DNA of 55,740 bases, taken from contig JBBHKE010002985.1 in the NCBI GenBank assembly GCA_037447655.1, forward strand, positions 1 to 55,740, in the 5' to 3' direction. Numbering within the stretch: the stretch's first letter is position 1; each line of letters starts with the position of its first letter. The notes beneath the pieces were generated by a model. That model saw nothing but the letters and a program-made list of their open reading frames with translations. It did not search any database and had not been told where the DNA came from. Both the position numbers and the translations under genes were made by a program. Positions 1-9,157 of the stretch are shown in pieces. This DNA comes from Zygnema cylindricum (taxonomy: Eukaryota; Streptophyta; Zygnematophyceae; Zygnematales; Zygnemataceae).

Positions 1-725
1 TTTTTTTTTTTTTTTTTTTTGGTCTGTATATGTTTGGAGGCCAGGCATCGTTTTTCTATTTTTTTTCCTATTCCTTCCTTCGGTCCTGTTTGGTTTTTTA
101 CTGGGCAACAAAATGTCAATATGGTAATGATGAAGTGATATAGGTATGAATAGTTGTCCTCATCTGTTAATTTGAATGGTGATTAAACGGTGGTTAAACG
201 GCAACCGTCCACATTAAATCATACATGGATCCTTAGTAGCCTTTGTTTGGTCATTTGCATAAGAGCTGCCTACAATAGTTTTAGCCTTTGCTAGGACATT
301 TTTCTTTCTATTTTTTTTTTTTTTTTTGACCAAGGATCAAGTTTCCATAGAATGCACAAGTTTTGGAAGTTTTACCTTGTCATAATGCTTGTATATGTGC
401 GTACAAGCAAATGGGAGGAGTGACTCGAAGAAGAAATGGAAGCAATCGATGATGTGGTAATCGTTCATTGAAGAATGTCATGGGAATGATTTTTCTTACT
501 TGGTCTACATGTCATGCGAGAGTCTTTTTTTTTTATGCTTCTAAGGAAATGTCGGTGGAATAATGACCAGAGCACTATTATGTGATTATTGTACGGTATG
601 TGGCGAAGCATAAAGGGACTTCGATTTCGTCAAAGACATTTGGCTTACCACACTATTTTCGAAAAAAAAATTACTTGAACTTGAGCAAAAAGATGTCACT
701 TTCTCCCTTGTTTTGGAACTCAGTA
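1..725. other. AT-rich sequence, no gene seen
   Basis: The stretch opens with a run of T and holds several T homopolymers (near 310-327 and 525-533). No long open frame, splice-flanked exon or known domain was seen. The only frame of note starts near 582 and resembles nothing I know. Confidence 0.5.
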
Positions 726-925
726 CTATATAGTAGTTTTGGGTATCGAGGACCTTTTGCCGATATTAGATATATATATATCGAATTTTAGGTACCCGAT
801 AATCGATATATCGCTTCGATACATCGAAAACCATATTATCGCGATATATCGCCGATATATCGTATCGCCGATATATCGAGGCATTAAAAAAAAAATATAT
901 ATATATATACTTTTTTTTCCCAATT
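726..925. repeat. CGATATATCG-rich palindromic repeat and AT microsatellite
   Basis: From about 760 to 880 the palindrome CGATATATCG and variants recur, followed by an A run and (AT)n at 888-910. The segment CCGATAATCGATATATCG (about 797-815) also occurs inside the hAT-type MITE at 29138-29573. This may therefore be a decayed relative of that MITE. No terminal inverted repeats could be fixed here. Confidence 0.5.
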
Positions 926-1345
926 TTTTTTTTCCCTACCCACCACCCACCGAGCCCGAGGAGGGGATCCATACGATTTTCCGTATGATTTTCGGTACAA
1001 TTTTCCGTACTATGACTGTGCGGACACCCAGTTTTTGCGATATTGTCAAACGTGCCTGAGTAACGAGAGGGAAGGGCCCACAACCCAGAGTGGTCGTCAT
1101 CGAAGTCCTGCAAATAACCCCCAAATGCGAATGCTTCCCAGCGTGACGATCATGTCCACTGCTGCCCACACCCCTCCCATAGATATGCATGCAAAATAGG
1201 AGAGACGCCCGGACAAGGAATAGGGATGAGTGCACATGGAGGCTAGGAAAGTTATCCCTCCCCCTTCCTCGGCGGGAAAGGGATTTGGTCCTGGTAATCG
1301 AGTTGATATCCACCACTTCCCTCTTAGTCAACCGTGACTAAGATA
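926..1345. other. No gene recognised
   Basis: A minus-strand open frame (936-1331) covers this stretch, but its translation shows no recognisable domain. At 973-1011 there are three imperfect copies of an ATTTTCCGTAC-like 14-18 bp unit. Nothing else is supported. Confidence 0.4.
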
Positions 1346-1366
1346 TAAAAAAAAAAAATACCCGCT

Positions 1367-1528
1367 CCATTAGCAGTTCCTATAGAACCAGATGCGGAGG
1401 GTAGAGGGTGTGGCTCCCAAGAAGAAGGTAGACAGGCTGAACCATCTCCATTAGCAGTTCCCATAGAACCAGATGTTGGAGGGTAGAGGGTGTGGCTCCC
1501 AAGATGAACGTAGACAGGCTGAATGCCA
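1367..1528 (-). repeat. 81-bp in-frame tandem duplication in the PHD-like tail
   Basis: Two copies of a unit beginning CCATTAGCAGTTCC start at 1367 and 1448, period 81 bp. The period is 27 codons, so it duplicates the SSWEPHPLPS segment of the Gypsy PHD-like tail without changing frame. Confidence 0.8.
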
Positions 1529-2492
1529 ACACTGACCACACTGATTGCAGACCAATATGTCGTGTAGATGGGAGGACCGATTGCAAGCTGAGGAACAGTA
1601 AGGAGGATCAGCAAAGTAAGTTAAGTGGAAAGTGGGTTCGTCTTCCAATCCCCGAAGATGGCAAAGGGCCACATTAATCTGATTCTCTTTAATTCTTCGA
1701 CCATCTTTTCCCTCCAATGTAAGAACCCCTTTGTTGGAAACTTCGACCACTTTCAAAATTACTCTCCTGGCAGAAATATCCAGCGTGTCCTTCTTCTGTT
1801 GCATACGATATACAAAGATACAAAGTCTCCTGGCATAAATCATCGTTGTCGTGGCACATAACTCCGCTCCGACGCTAAGAATACCACAACTGATCTCGGT
1901 GTTGAGTCGCCTGCAAATTCCCCATGGCGAGAGGCATCTCTCGGTGGAATACCTTGGCTCTGTCGCCGATCAGTTTTTTGACTATTCCCTGGCCATCCTT
2001 CTCTGGAAGGACCACCGCTTGGGCCAATGCTACCTGGGCAGGATGGGATGCCATCCAAATAGAATGAAGTAAGGGCTATAAGAGTGGAGAGATGCCTACC
2101 TGCTGAATCTATAACCCATAGCAATCCAAGGCACCCTTTTGTCCCACTCCCCCAAATCTTATTCACCAACATATTTTCTTAGTGACCGCTTCACTGTGTG
2201 TACGCACCTTTCGGCCAAGCTGTCGGCTTGGGGGTGGTCACAACTGGTCAGCCGATGGTCGACTAGATATTATTCCAAGAGGTTGGAAAATTCTCCGGCA
2301 AATTCAGAGCCTTGGTGGGTTAGATCTTTCGCGGGCGCCCCGAATTGGGCTAAAACCCTTTAGAAAAAGGCATCCGCAATTGCCTTGGACTCCTTCCAGG
2401 GCAAAACCACCAACTCGATCCACTTGGAAAAATGTTATATCATGACCAGCACGAAGCGGTTCCCCCGCCTACTGATCAGAAGAGGTCCCAAA

Positions 2493-2596
2493 AGATCCAA
2501 AGACCACTGATAAAACATCCCCCAGATAGGAAGTGAATGAGCGAAGATCCAAAGACCACTGATAAAACATCCCCCAGATAGGAAGTGAATGAAGCT
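2493..2596 (-). repeat. 52-bp tandem duplication in integrase relic
   Basis: AGATCCAAAGACCACTGAT starts at 2493 and again at 2545. The 52-bp period is not a multiple of three, so the duplication shifts the integrase frame and helps explain its decay. Confidence 0.85.
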
Positions 2597-2606
2597 CAGT
2601 TCCGCC

Positions 2607-3643
2607 TGCAATTTTGTGTCCTCCATTGGACCACAAAATACAGGAAGCCTCTAGATAGTGTTTAACTAACCCACTTCAAGCCACAACCAATGCTGTTCTG
2701 GAAGGCAAAATGATAGTTAGACTGCACCCCTATGCAGCCTGGACTTCCGTGATTCCGTAGCAAAAAGAATCAATGAAAACGGCCAACCACCCGATAAGTT
2801 ATGAGGCAGTAAAAATGCCAATTTGTATAAACTCTCAAAGGGAGAGGTGACTATTTACCAAAATTTTTCAAGTCCTGATTCCCTCTAATAACTTTTATCT
2901 ACTGAAATACGTTCCAATCAGATTACTGTACCGTACCAAATGTACTATTGCCGGTGTACCTTTTGTACGGCCTATGTACGACAAGGCTATTTAGCAAACG
3001 CGTGTCTACTTTTCACTCGTCTGTACATTCCTCGAAATTCTCATGACCGAATGTCATCTCTCCACGTGGCTCTAGGTCATGCCACGTCACAAAACGCCAA
3101 AGTGACCACTCCGGGATTTTGGCGATGATGTGCGCCGTTGGATTTGCAGCGAGATGCAATCTTAGCCGTTATAAATACTTGCGCGACATTTGTTTCGGTG
3201 TCGGAACAAAATGCGTGGTATCCGTTTTGAAATATCGTACTTTGTAGTTTTATAAAACTATATCTATGCATGCCATATACTGTTTTAGTTAAATGGATTT
3301 GTTCCTCTCTAAATATATATATATATTTGTCACATACTATAGCATTTAGTATTGGTCCAAGTCTAAAAGGATAAAGCTAACCGCTATCGGCCAACTTGAC
3401 GAACCGCAGGTACCGGGATCAAATCCCGGGTCCGTCAAGTATATTTTTAGTAACCTACTAAAAATAATTGCTTGTTTCAACTAAGGCAACCATGGATCAA
3501 CCTTCCTCTCTATCTTTGAGTGACTACAACAAGTATGGGGGCTAGAGAGAGGAGGTGGAGGCAGGCTGCCCGTCTTTTTCTTTTCGTTTTATACTAACAT
3601 ATTTAAACCTAGAAAATACTCTAGAAATCTATAAATTTCAACA
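2607..3643 (-). repeat. Copia-1 3' LTR (1037 bp)
   Basis: On the element strand it starts TGTTGAAATTTATAG next to the polypurine tract and ends at TGCA on the plus strand (2607). It matches the truncated LTR at 20724-21630 and, more loosely, the Copia-3 LTRs. It holds a GTAC-rich block (2920-2980), a CACGTG G-box near 3063 and a tRNA-like stretch at 3359-3440. Confidence 0.9.
3359..3440 (+). other. tRNA-like stretch, antisense in Copia-1 3' LTR
   Basis: An A-box-like AAGTCTAAAAGG (3359-3370) is followed about 57 bp on by a B-box-like GGATCAAATCC in a perfect T-arm (stem CCGGG/CCCGG, 7-nt loop ATCAAAT). Position 54 is A, as in eukaryotic initiator tRNA-Met. A longer stem (CTTGACGAACC with GGTCCGTCAAG) encloses it. 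No acceptor stem pairs as in a real tRNA, so this is tRNA-derived or tRNA-like, not a tRNA gene. Confidence 0.6.
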
Positions 3644-3656
3644 CTCCCCTTATTTT

Positions 3657-4862
3657 CTAGTCTAATTTTAATTTTTCTTTCAACCCGCATTTTTCCCGAC
3701 AATATTTTAATTTAGGAGAGGGCACAGGTTTGGTCATCATATCTGCCACCATTTCTTCATCAGGTTTATACACAAGATTAAAAATCTTATTTTCAACTTT
3801 TTCTCTTACGAAGCTTAATCTTATGACCATATGTTTTGCTTTGAAATGGTGTTTTGGATTGGCTGCAATTGCGATTGCAGCTTGATTATCGCAAAAGATT
3901 TCATGCACTCCCTCTTTCATATATCCCAGTTCTTGCAACAATGACTTCACCCACATTAGTTTTTTACATCAAAACAAGACGCCATATACTCAGCCTCCAT
4001 AGTAGACTGAGCAACCACCTTTTGTTGCATACTGCTCCAACACCAAGCACCTTCCCCCACATGCAAAACATATCCAGAAGTGCATCTTCTCATAGGTACA
4101 TCCCCATAACTGGCATCACTCCAAGTGGTGATATCAGTGTGCTCCCCTCCCAAATGCAACCATAATTCTCTGGTTCCAACTAGATATCTCATGACTCTTT
4201 TGGCTGCCTCCTTGTCTCTCTTCCTAGGATCATCAAGACTCCTACTGAGTACTCTAACTGCTGCCGCTATGTCCGGCCTGGTACAGTTCATAAAATAGAT
4301 TAAACTTCCTACAACCTGTCTATAAGGGATAGACTTCATGAAGTCTCTCTCCTCTAAACTCATCTGATCGTCTAAGATCATTACTCCTCCTTCTACACTC
4401 CCATCACTTATTTTTTTCAAGTCCATGGGAGTGGTACAACTGTTAGCATTTTCCATGTGGAATTTCTCAAGCATATTACCGATTGCTTCTTTCTGAGTAA
4501 GTCTGATAATCTTCTTCCCCCTATCTCTCTCCATTTGAATCCCCAAAATATATTTCGCCTCCCCTAAATCCTTCATATCAAATATGCCCCTAAGATCTTT
4601 CTTTAGCCTATTGATCTTACCCAAAGACTTACTCAACACAAGCAGATCATCCACATAAGTTGCAATAAAAATGATACCATTCTCATCTTCAAACATATAG
4701 ATAGCATGCTCAGAGCTGATACGGATATATCCCAGATCAGTGAGAAACTCATCTAGTTTTTTATTCGACTGTCGGGGAGCCTGCTTTAGTCCATATAAGG
4801 ACTTTATGAGCCTGCAGACTTTGCTCTCTTCTCCTTCTTCCACGAACCCCTCGGGTTGCCTC
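3657..4862 (-). pseudogene. Copia-1 reverse transcriptase-RNase H fragment
   Basis: Minus-strand translation gives RT from QPEGFVEEGEESKVCRLIK through YVDDLLVLSKS (catalytic YVDD). RNase H follows (TTWSDASYGD, STMEAEYMA, FCDNQAAIAIA), ending just before the polypurine tract at 3644. A frameshift near 3956 splits RNase H (MASCFDVKN then stop), with the last 99 codons in another frame. The RT start lies beyond the Copia-2 insertion, at 11180-11458. W in APRQWNKK has become S. Confidence 0.9.
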
Positions 4863-5832
4863 TGTAATTCTGTGACCTCCATTGGTACACAGAATGTCCT
4901 GCTTATGTGAAGCCTCTAGGATAGTATATGCACTTTTGACTTTGACAATGAATATGTCCCACCCCGGGACGCAAAATCTCTAAGCAACTACACCCCTGTG
5001 TAGATTGGACTCTCGTGAGTCCGCAGCAAAAAGAATCACTGAATTTGCTCACCTGAGCATTAAGTTATGGCTGACCAAAGTTGGTCTATAAATACAAGTG
5101 CACTCTGGGAGAGAGGCTGGAAAACTAAAAATATTCTAAGTCCTAAGCTACCTCTCTAAGCCTACTACTAAGGTACTTCGACCAATCATAAGACTGTAAA
5201 GTACAAGAAGGTACAGGTACCGCTGTACTTCTTGTACGGCCATAGTACGGCATGGCCGTTCCGCTGACGCGTGTCAGTTCCGGAGCCGTAGTTGCTCCTC
5301 CCGTGATATCCGCTACCCAACCATATGTTGCCACGTGTCATCCACCGACATCTGGTCCGCAAACCGTCAAACGGCTATTCCGGCATTCCAGCTCCACTGT
5401 GAGCCGTTCGATCAGATCTAAACATTTGATTTCGTCCGTCGAAAATTAAATGTTAATTCGTATATTTCGTGCGGTCCCGATTTTGTGCGGACCGGTATGT
5501 TTCCATGCATAAATTGTCCCGTAATTAGTTAAATGAAATGTCCGGCGCGGTATGGCATTAAATAAATATCGCGCCATATTCAATTATCGATTTCTTCAAG
5601 ACTTACCGGATAAGGCGCGCGGCTAGTCCGTACGGTTATCAACCAGAGGTCATTGGATCAAGTCCCACAAGTGGCAGTTATATTTTGCAGAAAAACTGTA
5701 CCGGAAGATCTGCCTGTCTCCTTTAGCTGCAGCAGGCAGCCATGGCTGTCTGCAGGTCCTCAGTGACTGCGACAAGTATGAGGGCTGCAGTAAGTCCACA
5801 AGAAAGACTACAAAATACCTCCTTTTACAACA
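4863..5832 (-). repeat. Copia-2 3' LTR (970 bp)
   Basis: Boundaries come from the target duplication on the left and the polypurine tract on the right. The LTR carries an in-frame ATG (4882-4880) for the first Gag codons (MEVTEL), a GTAC cluster at 5171-5245, a TATA-like TATTTATA on the minus strand near 5089-5096 and a tRNA-like stretch at 5601-5675. The ATG runs in frame into the host Copia-1 RT. Confidence 0.93.
5601..5675 (+). other. tRNA-like stretch, antisense in Copia-2 3' LTR
   Basis: GGATAAGGCG resembles a tRNA D-arm. AACCAGAGGTCATTGGATC with a following AAGTCC resembles the anticodon-3' to T-arm of initiator tRNA-Met, with A instead of T at position 54 of the GGATC motif. The second copy at 10941-11015 is the same with a few changes (TAGATC). 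No full cloverleaf could be drawn. Confidence 0.55.
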
Positions 5833-5845
5833 CTCCCCTTATTTT
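5833..5845 (-). other. Copia-2 polypurine tract
   Basis: AAAATAAGGGGAG on the minus strand directly precedes the 3' LTR start TGTTG. The same tract stands before the Copia-1 (3644) and Copia-3 (16837) 3' LTRs. It would prime plus-strand DNA synthesis. Confidence 0.85.
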
Positions 5846-8800
5846 CTAGTCTATCTTTTGCTTCAGTCCACACTTCTCCCTACAAAATATCAATTTAGGA
5901 GAAGGGACCGGTTTAGTCATCATAACTGCTACCATCTCACCATCTGGTCTATATTCCAAACTAATAATTTTATTCTCAACTTTCTCCCTAACAAAGCTCA
6001 AACGAATATCCATGTGTTTTGCTTTAAAATGATGTTTAGGGTTCGCCGCAATTGCAATCGCAGCTTGATTGTCACAAAATATCTTTTGTACTCCATTCTT
6101 CATGTATCCCAATTCTTGAAGCAAAGACTTCACCCACATTAACTCTTTCACAGCTGAACAAGAGGCCATATACTCAGCCTCCATGGTGGACTGAGCAATG
6201 ACCTTTTGTTGCTTACTGCTCCAACAGCAAGCTCCATTCCCAACATACAACACATACCTAGAAGTACACCTCCTCATCGGAGCATCCCCATAACTGGCAT
6301 CACTCCAAGTTGTGATGTCAGTATTATCCCCTCCCAGATGCAACCACAAATCTCTAGTTCCTACCAAATACCGCATGACCCTTTTGGGCGCTTCCCAATC
6401 TTTTTTCCTAGGATCATTCAGACTCCTACTTAATACTCCCACAGCTGCAGCTATATCAGGACGAGTATAGTTCATAAAGTAGATCAAACTACCGACAACC
6501 TGTCTGTACGGAATAGTTTGCATGAACTTGCTCTCCTCAGGTCCTAGCTCATCATCCAAAATCAAGACTCCCTCTTCTGAGCTCCTCTCATTTCCCTTCT
6601 TTAAGTCCATTGGAGTTGTACAGCTTTTTGCTTTTTCCATTTGAATTTTTTCAAGCATATTCCCAATTGCTTCCCTTTGAGTTAGTCTAATTATCTTCTT
6701 TTCTCTATCCCTCTCCATTTGAATTCCCAATATGTACTTTGCCTCCCCGAAATCTTTCATTTCAAATCTACTCTTTAGATCCTTTTTCAATCTATTAATT
6801 TTCACCATTGATTTACTTAACACAAGCAGATCATCAACATATATGGCAATGAAAATTATACCTTCCTCATCCTCAAATAAGTAGATCGAATGATCCGAAC
6901 TGATCCGGATATATCCCAAATTTGTCAAGAACTCATCCAGTTTTTTGTTCCACTGGCGAGGAGCTTGCTTAAGTCCATAAAGGGACTTTATCAATCTACA
7001 CACCTTGCTTTCATCTCCTTTCTCCACAAATCCTTCCGGTTGTCTCATGAAAATCTCTTCTTCCAATTCTCCGTGTAAGAAAGCAGTTTTGATGTCCATC
7101 TGGTGCACTTCCATGTCTTTCGCTGCCGCGAGACTAAGTAAAATCCGGACGGAGGGGAATCTAACAACCGGAGCAAAGGTCTCCTCATAATCGATTCCCT
7201 CCTTCTGTGTGAACCCCTTTGCCACTAATCTGGCCTTGTATCGCTCGATAGTGTTATCTGGATTGAGCTTCAACTTAAATACCCACTTGCATCCTATTGG
7301 CTTTCTATCCGGAGGACAATCCACCAACTCCCAAGTGTTTGCTTCCATAATGGAAGCCATCTCCTCATTAATAGCTGTCACCCATCTACTACTTTCCGGA
7401 CTATTAACCGCATCCAAGTAAGTTTGAGGTTCACTCAAATGTGACAGCTTAGTTACCTTGTTGTTCACTTGTCTCTCTTGAAGTCTCTTGCTGCTTCTCC
7501 TTCCTCCTTCAAACTCCGATGCTGGAATGGAGGGTAATCTTGGGTTTCTCCGAACAACTTCGCTTTCTCCCCTATCCGTGGAGTCCATCTCTGGACGTTC
7601 ATCGTCCATTTCCAGTCTTTCTTCGTTTTCTTCCTCGGTTTGAACAGAATGTTGTGACTCCAAGAGAGGATCACTCTTGGTCAGTTTTTCTTCTCTCTCT
7701 GCAAAGTCAGGCTGAACCGGAGTTCGGTTTGTAGAATCTGAATCTAACTCACTTTCGGATTCAATTCTAATTCTGACCGGTTTAGAATACTTAAAGGGAT
7801 CTATGGATTTTCCTTCATCCATAACTACCAAGTGTTTCACTAGAATTATATCTTCTCTTCCGAGATCATAAACTCTATACCCTTTTACATTCTCATCATA
7901 ACCAAGTAAGTATCCCGGCTTTCCTTTAGCATCTAACTTCCAATCAGATTTTTCTGTGTTTAAACTAAACACTTGACTTCCAAACACCTTTAAGTGTGAT
8001 ATGTTAGGTTTTCTCCCGGTCCATCTTTCATAGGGTGTTTGACCTTTTACAGCTGAGGTAAGGACTCTATTTTTGAGATAGTTAGCACAATTCATGGCTT
8101 CTGCCCAAAAGCTTTTCCTTCTCTTTTTATCTGTCAACATGCTACGGGCACTATCACTTAATGTCCGATCTAGTCTCTCAGCTACACCATTTTGTTCTGG
8201 ATTCTTTGTGACAGTCTTTTGGTGTTGAACCCCTTCCTCTTTCAAGTAATCCTCAAATTCATTAGAAGTGAATTCCCCCCCATTATCACTTCTCACTCTC
8301 TTTATAGGTGTCTCATGAAGCGTTTCACTCCATGATTTATATTCTTTAAAGTAAGCCGAAGCCTCAGATTTGTTTTTCAAGAAATATACTCTAGAGTATC
8401 TAGACCAATCATCAGTGATAGGAAGCATAAATCTTTTCCCTCCAACTGATGGCACTTTAGTCGGTCCCCATATGTCAGTGTGAACCAAATCTAAAACCTT
8501 TTCACCCTTATATGTTGCGGCTTTTGGAAAAGGCAATCTGTGGGCCTTTCCTTGAGCACACCCACTACAATCATCCAAAGTCTCATTATCTCCAAAATGT
8601 ATGCCCTCAACTACACCCGTTTTCTTCATTTCCTTTAATCTATCTAGATGCACATGTCCCAATCTTTTATGCCACATCATCAAATCACTTACACCCGCAT
8701 AGTAAACTCCCGTCTTTCCATTACTCAAATTCAACCTAAACATTCCTTGGCTACCCTTTTCAGTTGTGAAGTACACTTCATTCTCATAGCTAGCAACGAA

Positions 8801-9157
8801 GACTCCTTTCTTAGTACTAGTCTCAAAGCCCTTATCATCTAAGACCGACGTAGAGATAAGATTTTTGTTCAGCTCAGGAATAAAAAGAACATCAGAGAAA
8901 GTTACTATAGATGTCTTTCCATCAACTAGGACCCTCAAATCTACTGATCCCACTGAATTAGTGGTTACTATCCTCCCATCCCCATACACTATCTCTACAG
9001 TAAGGATCTTTCTCATTTTGGTAAACAATGGTTTTTCTCTACACATATGCATAGAGGCTCCTGAATCAATGATCCATCCTTCTTCAGGAGCTTCTTTCAC
9101 TTCACCGAAAGCACACTTTTGCCTCCTTGGAATCTTTGGCTCACCTTTCACCTCCAA
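5846..9157 (-). CDS. pol: Copia-2 Pol polyprotein (protease-integrase-RT-RNase H), open reading frame intact
   Basis: An unbroken frame of 1103 codons. Order: aspartic protease (WIIDSGAS, Asp near residue 31); GAG-pre-integrase zinc-binding HHCC (WHKRLGHVHLDRL and CSGCAQGKAH); integrase DDE core (LVHTDIWGP, RSDNGGEFTS, PEQNGVAERLDRT); integrase C-terminal KVFGSQVF region; reverse transcriptase (GCKWVFKLKLN to IYVDDLLVLSKS, catalytic YVDD); RNase H (TTWSDASYGDAPM, STMEAEYMA, CDNQAAIAIA). It ends 13 bp before the 3' LTR. The first Met is not a natural start: the family makes a Gag-Pol fusion, and a TAG at 9160-9158 replaces a codon just upstream. The only Copia pol in the window without internal breaks. 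Confidence 0.93.
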   Translation of the reverse strand: MEVKGEPKIPRRQKCAFGEVKEAPEEGWIIDSGASMHMCREKPLFTKMRKILTVEIVYGDGRIVTTNSVGSVDLRVLVDGKTSIVTFSDVLFIPELNKNLISTSVLDDKGFETSTKKGVFVASYENEVYFTTEKGSQGMFRLNLSNGKTGVYYAGVSDLMMWHKRLGHVHLDRLKEMKKTGVVEGIHFGDNETLDDCSGCAQGKAHRLPFPKAATYKGEKVLDLVHTDIWGPTKVPSVGGKRFMLPITDDWSRYSRVYFLKNKSEASAYFKEYKSWSETLHETPIKRVRSDNGGEFTSNEFEDYLKEEGVQHQKTVTKNPEQNGVAERLDRTLSDSARSMLTDKKRRKSFWAEAMNCANYLKNRVLTSAVKGQTPYERWTGRKPNISHLKVFGSQVFSLNTEKSDWKLDAKGKPGYLLGYDENVKGYRVYDLGREDIILVKHLVVMDEGKSIDPFKYSKPVRIRIESESELDSDSTNRTPVQPDFAEREEKLTKSDPLLESQHSVQTEEENEERLEMDDERPEMDSTDRGESEVVRRNPRLPSIPASEFEGGRRSSKRLQERQVNNKVTKLSHLSEPQTYLDAVNSPESSRWVTAINEEMASIMEANTWELVDCPPDRKPIGCKWVFKLKLNPDNTIERYKARLVAKGFTQKEGIDYEETFAPVVRFPSVRILLSLAAAKDMEVHQMDIKTAFLHGELEEEIFMRQPEGFVEKGDESKVCRLIKSLYGLKQAPRQWNKKLDEFLTNLGYIRISSDHSIYLFEDEEGIIFIAIYVDDLLVLSKSMVKINRLKKDLKSRFEMKDFGEAKYILGIQMERDREKKIIRLTQREAIGNMLEKIQMEKAKSCTTPMDLKKGNERSSEEGVLILDDELGPEESKFMQTIPYRQVVGSLIYFMNYTRPDIAAAVGVLSRSLNDPRKKDWEAPKRVMRYLVGTRDLWLHLGGDNTDITTWSDASYGDAPMRRCTSRYVLYVGNGACCWSSKQQKVIAQSTMEAEYMASCSAVKELMWVKSLLQELGYMKNGVQKIFCDNQAAIAIAANPKHHFKAKHMDIRLSFVREKVENKIISLEYRPDGEMVAVMMTKPVPSPKLIFCREKCGLKQKID

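Larger units (their letters stand above)
1346..2606 (-). mobile_element. Gypsy retrotransposon relic (integrase and PHD-like tail)
   Basis: Read on the minus strand, the 2606-2435 end encodes an integrase stretch (SLDLLGP, SRRGNRFVLVMI). It matches the equivalent part (DLAGPFPVSRRGK) of the plus-strand Gypsy element at 25.5 kb. Further along come integrase C-terminal motifs (MGYRFSRQASL, ILFG) at about 2140-2020. Then a post-integrase region similar to 26238-26400, and a Cys-rich PHD-like end (CNQCGQCWHSACL) at about 1520-1570. Frames are broken by stops, frameshifts and two internal tandem duplications. The 5' part is absent because Copia-1 abuts at 2607. Seen: motifs and breaks. Inferred: same family as the element at 23-28 kb. 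Confidence 0.8.

Noticed and set aside
936-1331. Minus-strand 131-codon frame as a gene
   Set aside because: No domain, start context or splice structure, and the composition looks random. Left unannotated.
3359-3440. A functional tRNA gene in the LTR
   Set aside because: A/B-box-like and T-arm features are present, but no acceptor stem pairs and the anticodon arm is poor. Copies vary at key positions.
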